The notes under the pieces are model-generated. The model saw only the letters and a list, made by a program, of their open reading frames with translations, made no database searches and was not told where the DNA came from. The position numbers were made by a program, and so were the translations under genes. From the NCBI GenBank assembly GCA_028865845.1, contig JAGWJK010000275.1, positions 1-6,272 on the forward strand: a DNA stretch of 6,272 bases, given 5' to 3'. The stretch comes from Rhizobiaceae bacterium (GTDB lineage Bacteria > Pseudomonadota > Alphaproteobacteria > Rhizobiales > Rhizobiaceae). Positions 1-5,351 of this stretch are shown piece after piece (positions within the stretch are counted from its first letter, which is position 1; the number at the start of each line of letters is the position of its first letter).

Positions 1-1051
1 CCATATATTCCAGCGCCTGCTGGTCGACGGCCGGCAGCGCCCGCGTCAGGCCCTGAATTCGCGGCGCCGCCTCGAGGCTGGCGCGCAGGGCGGCAATCGA
101 CGAAAAGTCCAGATCCTTCGAGCGCCATTGTAGCACTTTGACGTTGTCGAACTGATGACTCTCGATACGGTGCACCAACTCGTCGTCGAAGGGATCGACA
201 TGACCGGTGACGCCGAATGTGCCGTCTTTCAGATGCCGGCCGGCGCGGCCGGCGATCTGGCCGAGTTCGCCGGGATTGAGATTGCGGAACTGGTAGCCGT
301 CATATTTGCGGTCCTGGGCAATGGCAACATGAGCGACATCGAGATTGAGGCCCATGCCGATCGCATCGGTCGCGACCAGATACTCGACATCGCCGGCCTG
401 ATAAAGCGCTACCTGCGCATTGCGGGTGCGAGGGCTGAGCGCGCCGAGCACCACTGCCGCCCCGCCGCGCTGACGGCGGATGAGTTCGGCAATGGCATAG
501 ACCTCGTCGGCGGAGAAGGCGACGATCGCCGTTCGCTGCGGCAGGCGGGTGATTTTTTTCTGCCCGGCATAGAAGAGATGCGACAGACGCGGCCGTTCGA
601 TGACGGTAATGCCCGGCAGTAGCTGCTCCAAGATCGGCCGCATCGTGCCCGCGCCGAGCAACAGCGTCTCGTCGCGGCCGCGCAAATGCAGAATGCGATC
701 GGTGAAGATATGCCCGCGCTCAAGATCGCCGGCAAGCTGCACCTCGTCGATGGCGACGAAGGAGGCTCGCGTCTCGCGCGGCATGGCCTCGACCGTGCAG
801 ACGGAATAGCGGGCGTTCGGAGGACTGATCTTTTCCTCGCCGGTCACCAGCGCGACATTGTGCACGCCGACCTTTTCGACCACGCGGGTATAGACCTCGC
901 GCGCGAGCAGCCGCAACGGCAGGCCGATAACGCCGTTGCCATGCGCCACCATGCGCTCGATGGCATAATGCGTTTTGCCGGTGTTGGTCGGTCCGAGCAC
1001 CGCGGTTACGCCGCGTCCGCTCAGGATCATTGGCTGCGAGGTCTGAGTCAT
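1..1051 (-). CDS. Suv3/MgpS-like superfamily II helicase, N-terminal 350 residues (partial, runs off left edge)
   Basis: This is an ATP-dependent DExH-type RNA/DNA helicase of the Suv3-like group; close rhizobial homologues are, from memory, annotated mgpS. The reading frame is open for 350 codons from ATG 1051 to the window edge. Motifs in order: Walker A GPTNTGKT (residues 20-27), motif Ia LPLRLLAR (44-51), motif II IDEVQ (101-105), a motif III-like LGAGTM (132-137), GALSPRTR (203-210), motif V TDAIGMGLNL (228-237) and motif VI QIAGRAGR (265-272). Both RecA-like domains are therefore essentially complete, and the missing part is the long C-terminal region typical of this family. The chosen start is preceded by a weak GGA; an in-frame ATG at 1063 would add four residues (MHGP) and has no better Shine-Dalgarno, so the start is uncertain. 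A run of seven A occurs in the coding strand (T553-559 on plus) without breaking the frame. The cellular role is not deducible here; RNA processing or degradation is inferred from the family. Confidence 0.93.
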   Translation of the reverse strand, partial: MTQTSQPMILSGRGVTAVLGPTNTGKTHYAIERMVAHGNGVIGLPLRLLAREVYTRVVEKVGVHNVALVTGEEKISPPNARYSVCTVEAMPRETRASFVAIDEVQLAGDLERGHIFTDRILHLRGRDETLLLGAGTMRPILEQLLPGITVIERPRLSHLFYAGQKKITRLPQRTAIVAFSADEVYAIAELIRRQRGGAAVVLGALSPRTRNAQVALYQAGDVEYLVATDAIGMGLNLDVAHVAIAQDRKYDGYQFRNLNPGELGQIAGRAGRHLKDGTFGVTGHVDPFDDELVHRIESHQFDNVKVLQWRSKDLDFSSIAALRASLEAAPRIQGLTRALPAVDQQALEYM

Positions 1052-1177
1052 AGGTCCATGCATGGGCGAGAAACCGCTGTCTTTCGATCAGCAAGCTCCC
1101 CAGGGAAGAGAAGAACAGATGACGACCATATGTGACAAAGGCAAGACCTGATTGAAAAAACAACGGGCGCAAGATGT

Positions 1178-1191
1178 GATTTCACGAAATC
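1178..1191. repeat. Short inverted repeat upstream of the helicase gene
   Basis: GATTTC-AC-GAAATC has perfect 6-bp arms around a 2-bp spacer, about 125 bp upstream of the helicase start. With this spacing it resembles an operator for a dimeric regulator more than a hairpin. No regulator can be named. Confidence 0.3.
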
Positions 1192-1232
1192 GCATGCTCA
1201 ACCCAAAGCTACATTATCATCACACCTCAAAC

Positions 1233-1250
1233 GAGTCCCGGCGAGTCGGG
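1233..1250. repeat. GAGTC pair in an inverted-repeat context just before repeat copy 1
   Basis: Two GAGTC words (1233 and 1243) are 10 bp apart, a degenerate version of the GAATC pairs in the main repeats. They lie within a possible nested hairpin: CTCAA 1226-1230 pairs with TTGAG 1257-1261, and CCCG 1237-1240 with CGGG 1247-1250. This may be a decayed extra half-module or part of the same binding array. Confidence 0.35.
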
Positions 1251-1260
1251 AACAGCTTGA

Positions 1261-1320
1261 GAACGAATCGGAGACGAATCGCTGACTCCCGATAGTTCCT
1301 TATTTGTTCACTACTATATG
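1261..1320 (+). repeat. 60-bp intergenic module, copy 1
   Basis: The copy begins GAACGAATCG (offsets 1-10) and GACGAATC (13-20), followed by GCTGAC (21-26), GTTC (46-49) and the hexamer CTATAT (54-59). The two GAATC words are 11 bp apart, about one helical turn, and an additional GACTC follows at 1284. CTATAT is a perfect match to the rhizobial sigma-70 -10 consensus, but no -35 hexamer lies 17 bp upstream. The module aligns without gaps to the copies at 1516, 1732 and 1982. Confidence 0.85.
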
Positions 1321-1426
1321 TGGATTTTGATTCGCGAAAGCCCACCAAATGCTGAATCATGTTTGGACGAGCGTTTTGCAGCAAAGGGGAGTCAAGGCCG
1401 ACGTCGAAAAATGCCTTCGTTCAGAT

Positions 1427-1442
1427 TTTATTTATGGTTAAC
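1427..1442. promoter_or_regulatory. Candidate CtrA binding site
   Basis: TTTA-N7-TTAAC differs by one base from the alphaproteobacterial CtrA consensus TTAA-N7-TTAA(C). Read on the minus strand, 1441-1434 is an exact TTAACCAT, the other commonly cited CtrA octamer. GGTTAACC here is also palindromic. The site lies between repeat copies 1 and 2. Binding is inferred from the motif alone; AT-rich DNA gives chance matches. Confidence 0.35.
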
Positions 1443-1515
1443 CAATTGCAAATTTTCAGATTTTTCCCAAAACGACCAAAGAAATGAGCACGCATTAAGA
1501 TTCGGGCCAAAGCCT

Positions 1516-1575
1516 GAACGAATCGGCGACGAATCGCTGACACCGGGCCATTCCATCTTTGTTCCCTACAATATC
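1516..1575 (+). repeat. 60-bp intergenic module, copy 2
   Basis: Same architecture as copy 1: GAACGAATCG, GACGAATC and GCTGAC, then GTTC exactly 26 nt after the second GAATC. The -10-like hexamer at the same offset is CAATAT (5/6 to CTATAT). Compared with copy 1 the first 20 bases differ at one position only, while the middle of the module has diverged, which points to selection on the ends. Confidence 0.85.
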
Positions 1576-1623
1576 TAGCGTGATTCCGGCACGAAAACAC
1601 AGGACTCCGCATGGCTGAAGATC

Positions 1624-1640
1624 AGAATCGCTCGGAATCA
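1624..1640 (+). repeat. Degenerate half-module with paired GAATC
   Basis: Two GAATC words at 1625 and 1635 (10 bp apart) are joined by GCTCG. This resembles the GAATCGCTGACGAATC core of copy 4 but lacks the leading GAAC and the conserved downstream GTTC. It is probably a decayed or partial unit. Confidence 0.4.
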
Positions 1641-1731
1641 TCGATTGCGATTAACCTTTGAGCGAAGTCTCATATAGAAAAGCGACAATTTCGCGCAAAA
1701 ATTGAAACCATTAACCTTCCGATCAAATCCG

Positions 1732-1791
1732 GAACGAATCGACGACGAATCGCTGATACTGCCGTGTTTTCTTTTTGTTCACGGCTAGATA
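1732..1791 (+). repeat. 60-bp intergenic module, copy 3
   Basis: GAACGAATCG, GACGAATC and GCTGAT occur at the conserved offsets, GTTCAC at offset 46 and a -10-like CTAGAT (5/6) at offset 54. The downstream ATATTG is shared with copy 4. The spacer after this copy contains a DnaA-box-like TTATCCAAA (1812-1820) and a small stem AGAGG/CCTCT around TTAACC. Confidence 0.85.
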
Positions 1792-1981
1792 TTGCGATCG
1801 GGTGAAAGGGCTTATCCAAATGGAGAAGACGCAAAAGTTCGGCTAACCCAAAAAACCAGAGGAGATTAACCTCTTAAACTAAGACATACCACTTTTCGGC
1901 GATCCGACCGTTTGTACCTATTCGAAAGAAGTAGTTTTCGACGATCTCGCCACTATTGGCCTTAAGCAAGGGTCAAACAGA

Positions 1982-2041
1982 GAACGAATCGCTGACGAAT
2001 CACGGACATCGGAATCTTCTCGGTTCGTTCACCGCAACATA
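1982..2041 (+). repeat. 60-bp intergenic module, copy 4
   Basis: GAACGAATCG and GACGAATC are intact and GTTCAC is at offset 46, but the segment after the second GAATC reads ACGGAC instead of GCTGAC. The -10-like hexamer is CAACAT (4/6). A third GAATC follows at 2012. This is the most diverged copy and the one nearest the downstream genes. It is followed by a very AT-rich stretch with TTAACCAT. Confidence 0.8.
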
Positions 2042-2059
2042 TTGTATTTAAACAATTTT

Positions 2060-2067
2060 TTAACCAT
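2060..2067 (+). promoter_or_regulatory. TTAACCAT octamer, candidate CtrA site
   Basis: An exact TTAACCAT lies in an AT-rich block just after repeat copy 4. A TTAA at 2048-2051 lies upstream with an 8-bp gap instead of the canonical 7, so the full bipartite site is imperfect. Motif evidence only. Confidence 0.3.
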
Positions 2068-2074
2068 ATAATAC

Positions 2075-2093
2075 GATCGGCGCCACGCCGGTC
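2075..2093. repeat. GC-rich inverted repeat with 3-nt loop
   Basis: GATCGGCG and CGCCGGTC flank CCA. They form an 8-bp stem with one G-T pair, directly after AT-rich DNA. No T-run follows on either strand, so it is not a standard intrinsic terminator. It could end an upstream transcript from the repeat region, or be an operator. Confidence 0.35.
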
Positions 2094-2170
2094 CGGGCCG
2101 ATGATGCACGCTGCGTTAACCCTGCCTTTCGGTATGTGACGGTTTTGCGCACTCCTTTTATTCCTCTGCC

Positions 2171-2195
2171 GGAACAATTTCCCGCGAAACATGTT
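2171..2195 (+). promoter_or_regulatory. EcfG/RpoE2-like promoter for the DUF3309-lipoprotein genes
   Basis: GGAAC at 2171-2175 is followed by 18 nt and TT, matching the GGAAC-N18/19-TT pattern of the alphaproteobacterial general-stress sigma factor. The -10 element reads TGTT where CGTT is usual. Transcription would start near 2203, giving a leader of about 40 nt before the ATG at 2243. Position and spacing fit well, and small hydrophobic envelope proteins are common members of this regulon. Regulation by EcfG is inferred. Confidence 0.55.
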
Positions 2196-2242
2196 TCTAT
2201 CGGCATCGAGTACCCAATTGCTGAACTCGGAGGAAATACGCT

Positions 2243-2398
2243 ATGCTTGGCACAATATTGCTCGTAATCGTCATTCTGCTGCTGCTAGGTGCACTTCCGA
2301 ACTGGGGTTACAGCCGGGGATGGGGTTATGGTCCATCTGGCGGCCTTGGCCTCGTTGTCATTATCATCGTCGTTCTTCTGCTGATGGGCCGCATATAA
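2243..2398 (+). CDS. DUF3309-like small hydrophobic protein (51 aa)
   Basis: The sequence starts MLGTILLVIVILLLLGALPN and has two very hydrophobic segments (residues 2-17 and 34-48). They flank an aromatic/glycine linker containing WGYSRGWGYGPSGG (21-34). Length, the MLGTILL start, the ALPxW turn and the GYGPSGGLGL motif match the DUF3309 family of roughly 50-residue proteins, whose function is unknown. An excellent Shine-Dalgarno (GGAGG at 2229-2233) lies 9 nt before the ATG, which fixes the start. It probably inserts in the inner membrane as a hairpin. It stands 47 nt upstream of the lipoprotein gene on the same strand and downstream of an EcfG-like promoter, so the pair is probably a stress-induced operon. 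The gene is easily missed because of its size. Confidence 0.85.
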   Translation: MLGTILLVIVILLLLGALPNWGYSRGWGYGPSGGLGLVVIIIVVLLLMGRI

Positions 2399-2445
2399 CC
2401 CGGCCGACACCTTCGCATACGTAACCACCACTAGGGAGCATTACT

Positions 2446-2700
2446 ATGAAGAAGCTTATCGTCGCGATTGCCCTCATTGGCAGCCTCGCCTCATGCACCT
2501 CAACGGAAAAGGGAACAGCCATCGGCGCCGGCACCGGCGCGGTGATCGGCGGTGTGGCTACGAATAGCTGGGGTGGTGCTGCAGTCGGCGCCGTGGCAGG
2601 CGGCCTGGTCGGCAATCTCATCGGCCAGTCGCGGGATCGCGCCGGCTATTGCATCTATCGTGACCGCAATGGTCGTCGGTATGAGGCTCGTTGCCGCTAA
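2446..2700 (+). CDS. Glycine-zipper outer-membrane lipoprotein (84 aa)
   Basis: The N-terminus has a lipoprotein signal: MKK, a hydrophobic core at residues 4-16 and lipobox LASC with the lipidated cysteine at position 17. Thr at +2 means no inner-membrane retention signal is seen, so outer-membrane sorting is likely. Residues about 23-62 are a glycine zipper (repeated GxxxG/GAxxG, such as IGAGTGAVIGG and AVGAVAGGLVG), as in the 17-kDa surface antigen/YMGG families. The C-terminal tail is basic, with two cysteines (69 and 83) that could pair in the periplasm. AGGGAG at 2433-2438 is a good Shine-Dalgarno, 7 nt before the ATG. The role is unknown; envelope-stress proteins of this shape are common in rhizobia. 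A strong terminator follows. Confidence 0.85.
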   Translation: MKKLIVAIALIGSLASCTSTEKGTAIGAGTGAVIGGVATNSWGGAAVGAVAGGLVGNLIGQSRDRAGYCIYRDRNGRRYEARCR

Positions 2701-2729
2701 CAACGAGGTCGGCCCGATAACGGCTTAAA

Positions 2730-2782
2730 CCGGACCGATCGTCGATCTCCTGATGGCGATCGGTCTCGGGTTTCTTCATTTT
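2730..2782 (+). terminator. Intrinsic terminator after the lipoprotein gene
   Basis: GACCGATCG (2733-2741) pairs perfectly with CGATCGGTC (2757-2765) around a 15-nt loop. CCG (2730-2732) and CGG (2767-2769) extend it across a one-base bulge. The T-rich stretch GTTTCTTCATTTT follows. It begins 30 nt after the lipoprotein stop codon and probably ends the two-gene transcript. Confidence 0.7.
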
Positions 2783-2882
2783 CCAGCGCCGTCAACGTCG
2801 GTCCATTCTCCTTAATGAAACGAATATTCAGCCACGCCGGTCTCGCGGGGATCGGATACACGTTGCGGAAAGGAACGGCATC

Positions 2883-3056
2883 ATGGCCGAGATCATCGCA
2901 GGCATTGCAGCCATCACTTTCATCGGCACGACTTTCGTCGTGCTCGGCTACGCCGCTCTGACGCGAGGCAGGGAAGTGAGCCGCATGGAATTCGAGCCCG
3001 TCGTCCTGGAGTTCAAGCCCAGACAACGCCGTTCGCTGAACTCGGTCAGGCGTTGA
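2883..3056 (+). CDS. Small single-TM hypothetical protein (57 aa)
   Basis: The frame starts MAEIIAGIAAITFIGTTFVV and has one transmembrane segment (residues about 4-25). A short basic and polar tail follows, ending in a cluster of arginines (PRQRRSLNSVRR). AAGGA at 2870-2874 lies 8 nt before the ATG, a plausible Shine-Dalgarno. The shape suggests an inner-membrane protein with a cytoplasmic positively charged tail. It lies after the lipoprotein terminator, so it probably has its own promoter, which was not identified, and it converges on phbB with a 71-nt gap. No family is recognised. It competes with a longer minus-strand frame over the same bases that has no recognisable product. Moderately sure it is a real gene. 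Confidence 0.6.
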   Translation: MAEIIAGIAAITFIGTTFVVLGYAALTRGREVSRMEFEPVVLEFKPRQRRSLNSVRR

Positions 3057-3076
3057 TTGCTTGCCAAGGCGGATGT

Positions 3077-3107
3077 CAGGCGAACCGGATGCAACGCCGG
3101 CCGCCTG
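3077..3107. terminator. Stem-loop in the convergent gap before phbB's 3' end
   Basis: CAGGCG (3077-3082) pairs with CGCCTG (3102-3107). Inside it CCGG (3085-3088) pairs with CCGG (3097-3100), separated by a small internal loop. It lies between the convergent 57-aa gene and phbB. No T-run follows on either strand, so it is at best a weak or factor-assisted terminator serving both. Confidence 0.35.
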
Positions 3108-3127
3108 CTCCTGATCCAACAGTTCCT

Positions 3128-3853
3128 TTAAACGAAGAACTGCCCGCCATTGGCTGAAATCGTCGATCCCGTGATGAAACCGGCATCATCGGCGGACAGA
3201 AACACGACGATGCGGGCGATTTCCTCGGGGTCGCCCAGGCGCCCGACGGGGATCTGCGGGACGATCCGTTCCTTCAGCACTTTTTCCGGTATCGCCAGCA
3301 CCATCTCGGTCCCGATATAGCCGGGGCAGATGGCGTTGACCGTAATGTTCTTTGCAGCACCTTCCTGGGCGAGCGCCTTGGTGAAACCGATATCGCCGGC
3401 CTTGGCGGCGGAGTAATTCGCCTGGCCCATCTGGCCTTTCTGGCCGTTGATCGAGGAGATGTTGATGACCCGCCCGAAACTGCGGTCGCGCATGCCCGAC
3501 CAGACATGATGAGTCATGTTGAAAAGGCCGGTGAGATTGGTGTTGACCACATCATGCCACTGCTGCGGCGTCATCTTGTGGAACATGGCGTCGCGGGTAA
3601 TGCCCGCATTGTTGACGAGAACCTCGACCGGGCCTAGCTCGGCTTCGACCCTGGCAATGCCCTTGCCGCAGGCCTCATAATCGGAGACGTCCCATCGGTA
3701 GATGGAAATGCCGGTGACCTCGTGGAAGGCCTTGGCCTTCTCCTCGTTTCCGGCATAGGTCGCCGCAACCCGGTAACCGGCATTGCGCAGCGCCATGGAA
3801 ATGGCTGCCCCGATGCCCCGCGTTCCTCCCGTTACCAACGCCACTCTGCTCAT
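3128..3853 (-). CDS. phbB: Acetoacetyl-CoA reductase PhbB (PhaB), 241 aa
   Basis: NADPH-dependent reductase of the short-chain dehydrogenase family; it converts acetoacetyl-CoA to (R)-3-hydroxybutyryl-CoA, the second step of PHB synthesis in the cytoplasm. The Rossmann motif TGGTRGIG is at residues 8-15, NNAG at 81-84, VNTNLTG at 103-109 and catalytic Ser134, with Tyr147 and Lys151 in the YSAAK motif. The Ser-to-Tyr spacing of 13 is standard. The terminal GGQFFV and the length fit the PhaB subfamily rather than FabG, supported by the adjacent thiolase; FabG-like activity cannot be excluded from sequence alone. GGGGAG lies 7 nt before the ATG. It follows phbA on the same strand after a 125-nt gap, unusually long for an operon but with no clear terminator. 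Stop is TAA. Confidence 0.95.
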   Translation of the reverse strand: MSRVALVTGGTRGIGAAISMALRNAGYRVAATYAGNEEKAKAFHEVTGISIYRWDVSDYEACGKGIARVEAELGPVEVLVNNAGITRDAMFHKMTPQQWHDVVNTNLTGLFNMTHHVWSGMRDRSFGRVINISSINGQKGQMGQANYSAAKAGDIGFTKALAQEGAAKNITVNAICPGYIGTEMVLAIPEKVLKERIVPQIPVGRLGDPEEIARIVVFLSADDAGFITGSTISANGGQFFV

Positions 3854-3978
3854 GGTCGACTCCCCTTTTGTTTGTCGGGCAGGATGGCCGAGGTCTTCCC
3901 GCCATCCCGCTTTCGCTGTTTATTTTAGAAAAACAACTTCACAACCATCGCAAGCTTACGGGACCCGTCCGGTATCCC

Positions 3979-5160
3979 TCAGAGCGCCTCGAAGCACATG
4001 GCGACACCCATGCCACCGCCGATGCAGAGCGTGGCGAGGCCCTTCTTGGCGCCGCGACGCTTCATTTCGAACAGCAGGGTGTTGAGGATACGGGCGCCGG
4101 AAGCGCCGATCGGATGGCCGATGGCAATCGCCCCGCCGTTGACGTTGACGATCGAGGTATCCCAGCCGAGATCCTTGTTGACGGCGCAGGCCTGTGCCGC
4201 AAAGGCCTCGTTTGCCTCGACCAGATCGAGATCCGCTGCGGACCAGCCGGCCTTTTCGAGCGCCTTGCGCGAAGCCGGGATCGGGCCGGTGCCCATGATC
4301 TGCGGATCGACGCCGGCGGTTGCCCAGGAGACGATGCGGGCGAGCGGCTGGATGCCGCGGCGCGATGCTTCCGCCTCTGTCATCGACACGGCGGCGGCGG
4401 CGCCGTCATTGAGGCCGGACGCATTCGCCGCCGTTACCGTGCCTTCCTTGTCGAAGGCCGGGCGCAGCTTTGCCATTGCGTCGATCGTCGCGCCGTGACG
4501 GATATATTCGTCCGCGTCGACCGTGACATCGCCCTTGCGGCTCTGGATGATGAAGGGGATGATCTCGTCCTTGAAACGACCGGCCTTCTGCGCAGCTTCG
4601 GCCTTATTCTGCGAGCTGACGGCGAATTGATCCTGGTCGTCGCGGGAAAGCTGCCACTGGCGGGCAATGTTTTCGGCGGTAATGCCCATGTGATAGCCGT
4701 AGAAGGCGTCGGTGAGGCCATCCTTGATCATCGTGTCGATCATCTTCATGTCGCCCATCTTGGTGCCGGAGCGAAGATGCGCCGCATGCGGGGCCATCGA
4801 CATCGATTCCTGGCCGCCGGCGACGATGATCTTCGCATCGCCGGTCGCGATCTGCTGCATACCGAGAGCAACTGCGCGCAGGCCGGAGCCGCAGAGCTGG
4901 TTCACGCCCCAGGCGGTCGCTTCCTGCGGGATGCCGGCCTTCATCGCAGCCTGGCGCGCCGGGTTCTGCCCTTCGCCGGCTTGCAGCACCTGGCCGAGGA
5001 TCACCTCGTCGACTTCCTTTGCATCGACGCCGGCGCGCTCCAGCGCGCCCTTGATCGCCGCCGCCCCGAGTTCATGAGCCGGGACGGTCGCAAAGGCGCC
5101 GTTGAACGAGCCGACAGCGGTGCGCGCGGCACTTGCGACGACGATGGATGGATTGCTCAT
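3979..5160 (-). CDS. phbA: Acetyl-CoA C-acetyltransferase (beta-ketothiolase) PhbA, 393 aa
   Basis: Biosynthetic thiolase; it condenses two acetyl-CoA to acetoacetyl-CoA, the first step of PHB synthesis. All catalytic residues are present: acyl-accepting Cys90 in NQLCGSGL, His349 in GHPIGASG, Cys379 in CIGGGMG, and the NEAF motif at 317-320. The 393-residue length matches the PhaA family. The start at 5160 was chosen because GGAGG lies 5 nt upstream and [14 protein letters not shown] is the usual thiolase N-terminus. An in-frame ATG at 5226 would add 22 non-homologous residues and run through the likely promoter. It is first in the phbA-phbB unit and divergent from phaR, with 240 nt between the start codons. 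No unusual residues or frame damage were seen. Confidence 0.97.
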   Translation of the reverse strand: MSNPSIVVASAARTAVGSFNGAFATVPAHELGAAAIKGALERAGVDAKEVDEVILGQVLQAGEGQNPARQAAMKAGIPQEATAWGVNQLCGSGLRAVALGMQQIATGDAKIIVAGGQESMSMAPHAAHLRSGTKMGDMKMIDTMIKDGLTDAFYGYHMGITAENIARQWQLSRDDQDQFAVSSQNKAEAAQKAGRFKDEIIPFIIQSRKGDVTVDADEYIRHGATIDAMAKLRPAFDKEGTVTAANASGLNDGAAAAVSMTEAEASRRGIQPLARIVSWATAGVDPQIMGTGPIPASRKALEKAGWSAADLDLVEANEAFAAQACAVNKDLGWDTSIVNVNGGAIAIGHPIGASGARILNTLLFEMKRRGAKKGLATLCIGGGMGVAMCFEAL

Positions 5161-5183
5161 GGAAGCCTCCTCACAGGATGAAC

Positions 5184-5207
5184 ATATATATGAGGCGAAA
5201 CTGTCAA
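5184..5207 (-). promoter_or_regulatory. Possible phbA promoter
   Basis: On the minus strand CTTTGACA supplies a perfect TTGACA -35 (5207-5202). An AT-rich CATATATATG run (5191-5182) follows. The spacing to a -10 is short: TATATG begins 13 nt and TATGTT 15 nt after the -35. The promoter is therefore suboptimal or needs an activator. Transcription would begin a little upstream of the phbA Shine-Dalgarno. Confidence 0.35.
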
Positions 5208-5321
5208 AGCTTCGCGCCCGAGTCAAACCCCAAGAATTTCAACCATCCATATTTTATCAATCCGTCATAACCGGCGAAAAATGCAATTATTGGAAAGGCC
5301 TTGCCGCATCGCACAAACCGA

Positions 5322-5351
5322 TTGTCACCGCGCTTCTTTTGCGTCTACACT
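5322..5351 (+). promoter_or_regulatory. Candidate sigma-70 promoter of phaR/aniA
   Basis: TTGTCA (5322-5327, 5/6 to TTGACA), an 18-nt spacer and TACACT (5346-5351, 4/6 to TATAAT) fit a housekeeping promoter with a start near 5358 and a 40-nt leader. The TTGC/GCA-containing segment at 5301-5313 just upstream is a weak candidate for autoregulation by PhaR, whose known sites in relatives contain TGC/GCA arms. Motif evidence only. Confidence 0.4.

Larger units (their letters stand above)
1052..2242. other. 1.19-kb gene-free region rich in repeats and GANTC sites
   Basis: No open frame here has a convincing ribosome-binding site, a recognisable protein, or coding sequence that avoids the repeats. 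The DNA is visibly more AT-rich than the flanking genes. It contains four copies of a conserved module of about 60 bp, twenty GANTC sites between 1233 and 2016, repeated TTAACC words (1438, 1651, 1711, 1866, 2060, 2116) and several small inverted repeats. It lies between the divergently oriented helicase gene and the small envelope genes, so it must also hold their promoters, but it is far longer than that would need. Candidate roles are a tandem array of small RNA promoters, a methylation-sensitive regulatory array, or an iteron-like binding region. Confidence 0.7.

Noticed and set aside
1176..1192. parS-like palindrome (TTTCACGAAA)
   Set aside because: ParB sites need the TTTCACGTGAAA core; here the central GT is missing, so only a short inverted repeat remains.
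1318..1578. 86-codon plus-strand frame in the intergenic region
   Set aside because: It has no Shine-Dalgarno before the ATG, runs straight through repeat copy 2, has no recognisable motif and sits in AT-rich repeat DNA.
1261..2041. CRISPR array interpretation of the four repeats
   Set aside because: Intervals of 216-255 bp are far too long, repeat copies diverge internally, and no cas genes are nearby.
1261..2041. Insertion sequence or MITE interpretation of the repeats
   Set aside because: The modules have no terminal inverted repeats, target duplications or transposase, and occur in direct orientation with fixed internal spacing.
1962..2192. 76-codon minus-strand frame across repeat copy 4
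   Set aside because: It covers the repeat and the EcfG-like promoter, has no plausible ribosome-binding site and resembles no family.
2247..2261. Sigma-54-like TGGCAC/TTGC motif
   Set aside because: The spacing between TGGCAC and TTGC is 4 instead of 5 nt, and the -24/-12 distance is critical. It also lies inside the DUF3309-like coding sequence.
2815..2967. Overlapping plus-strand frame starting ATGAAACG
   Set aside because: It is out of frame with the 57-aa gene, has no Shine-Dalgarno, and its Ser-rich translation looks like an off-frame reading.
2697..3119. 140-codon minus-strand frame
   Set aside because: It overlaps the terminator and the 57-aa plus-strand gene. Its composition is low-complexity polar, with no domain. 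It is probably an antisense shadow.
3868..5181. 437-codon plus-strand frame opposite phbA
   Set aside because: This is the typical long antisense shadow of a high-GC gene. The thiolase on the minus strand has all its catalytic motifs.
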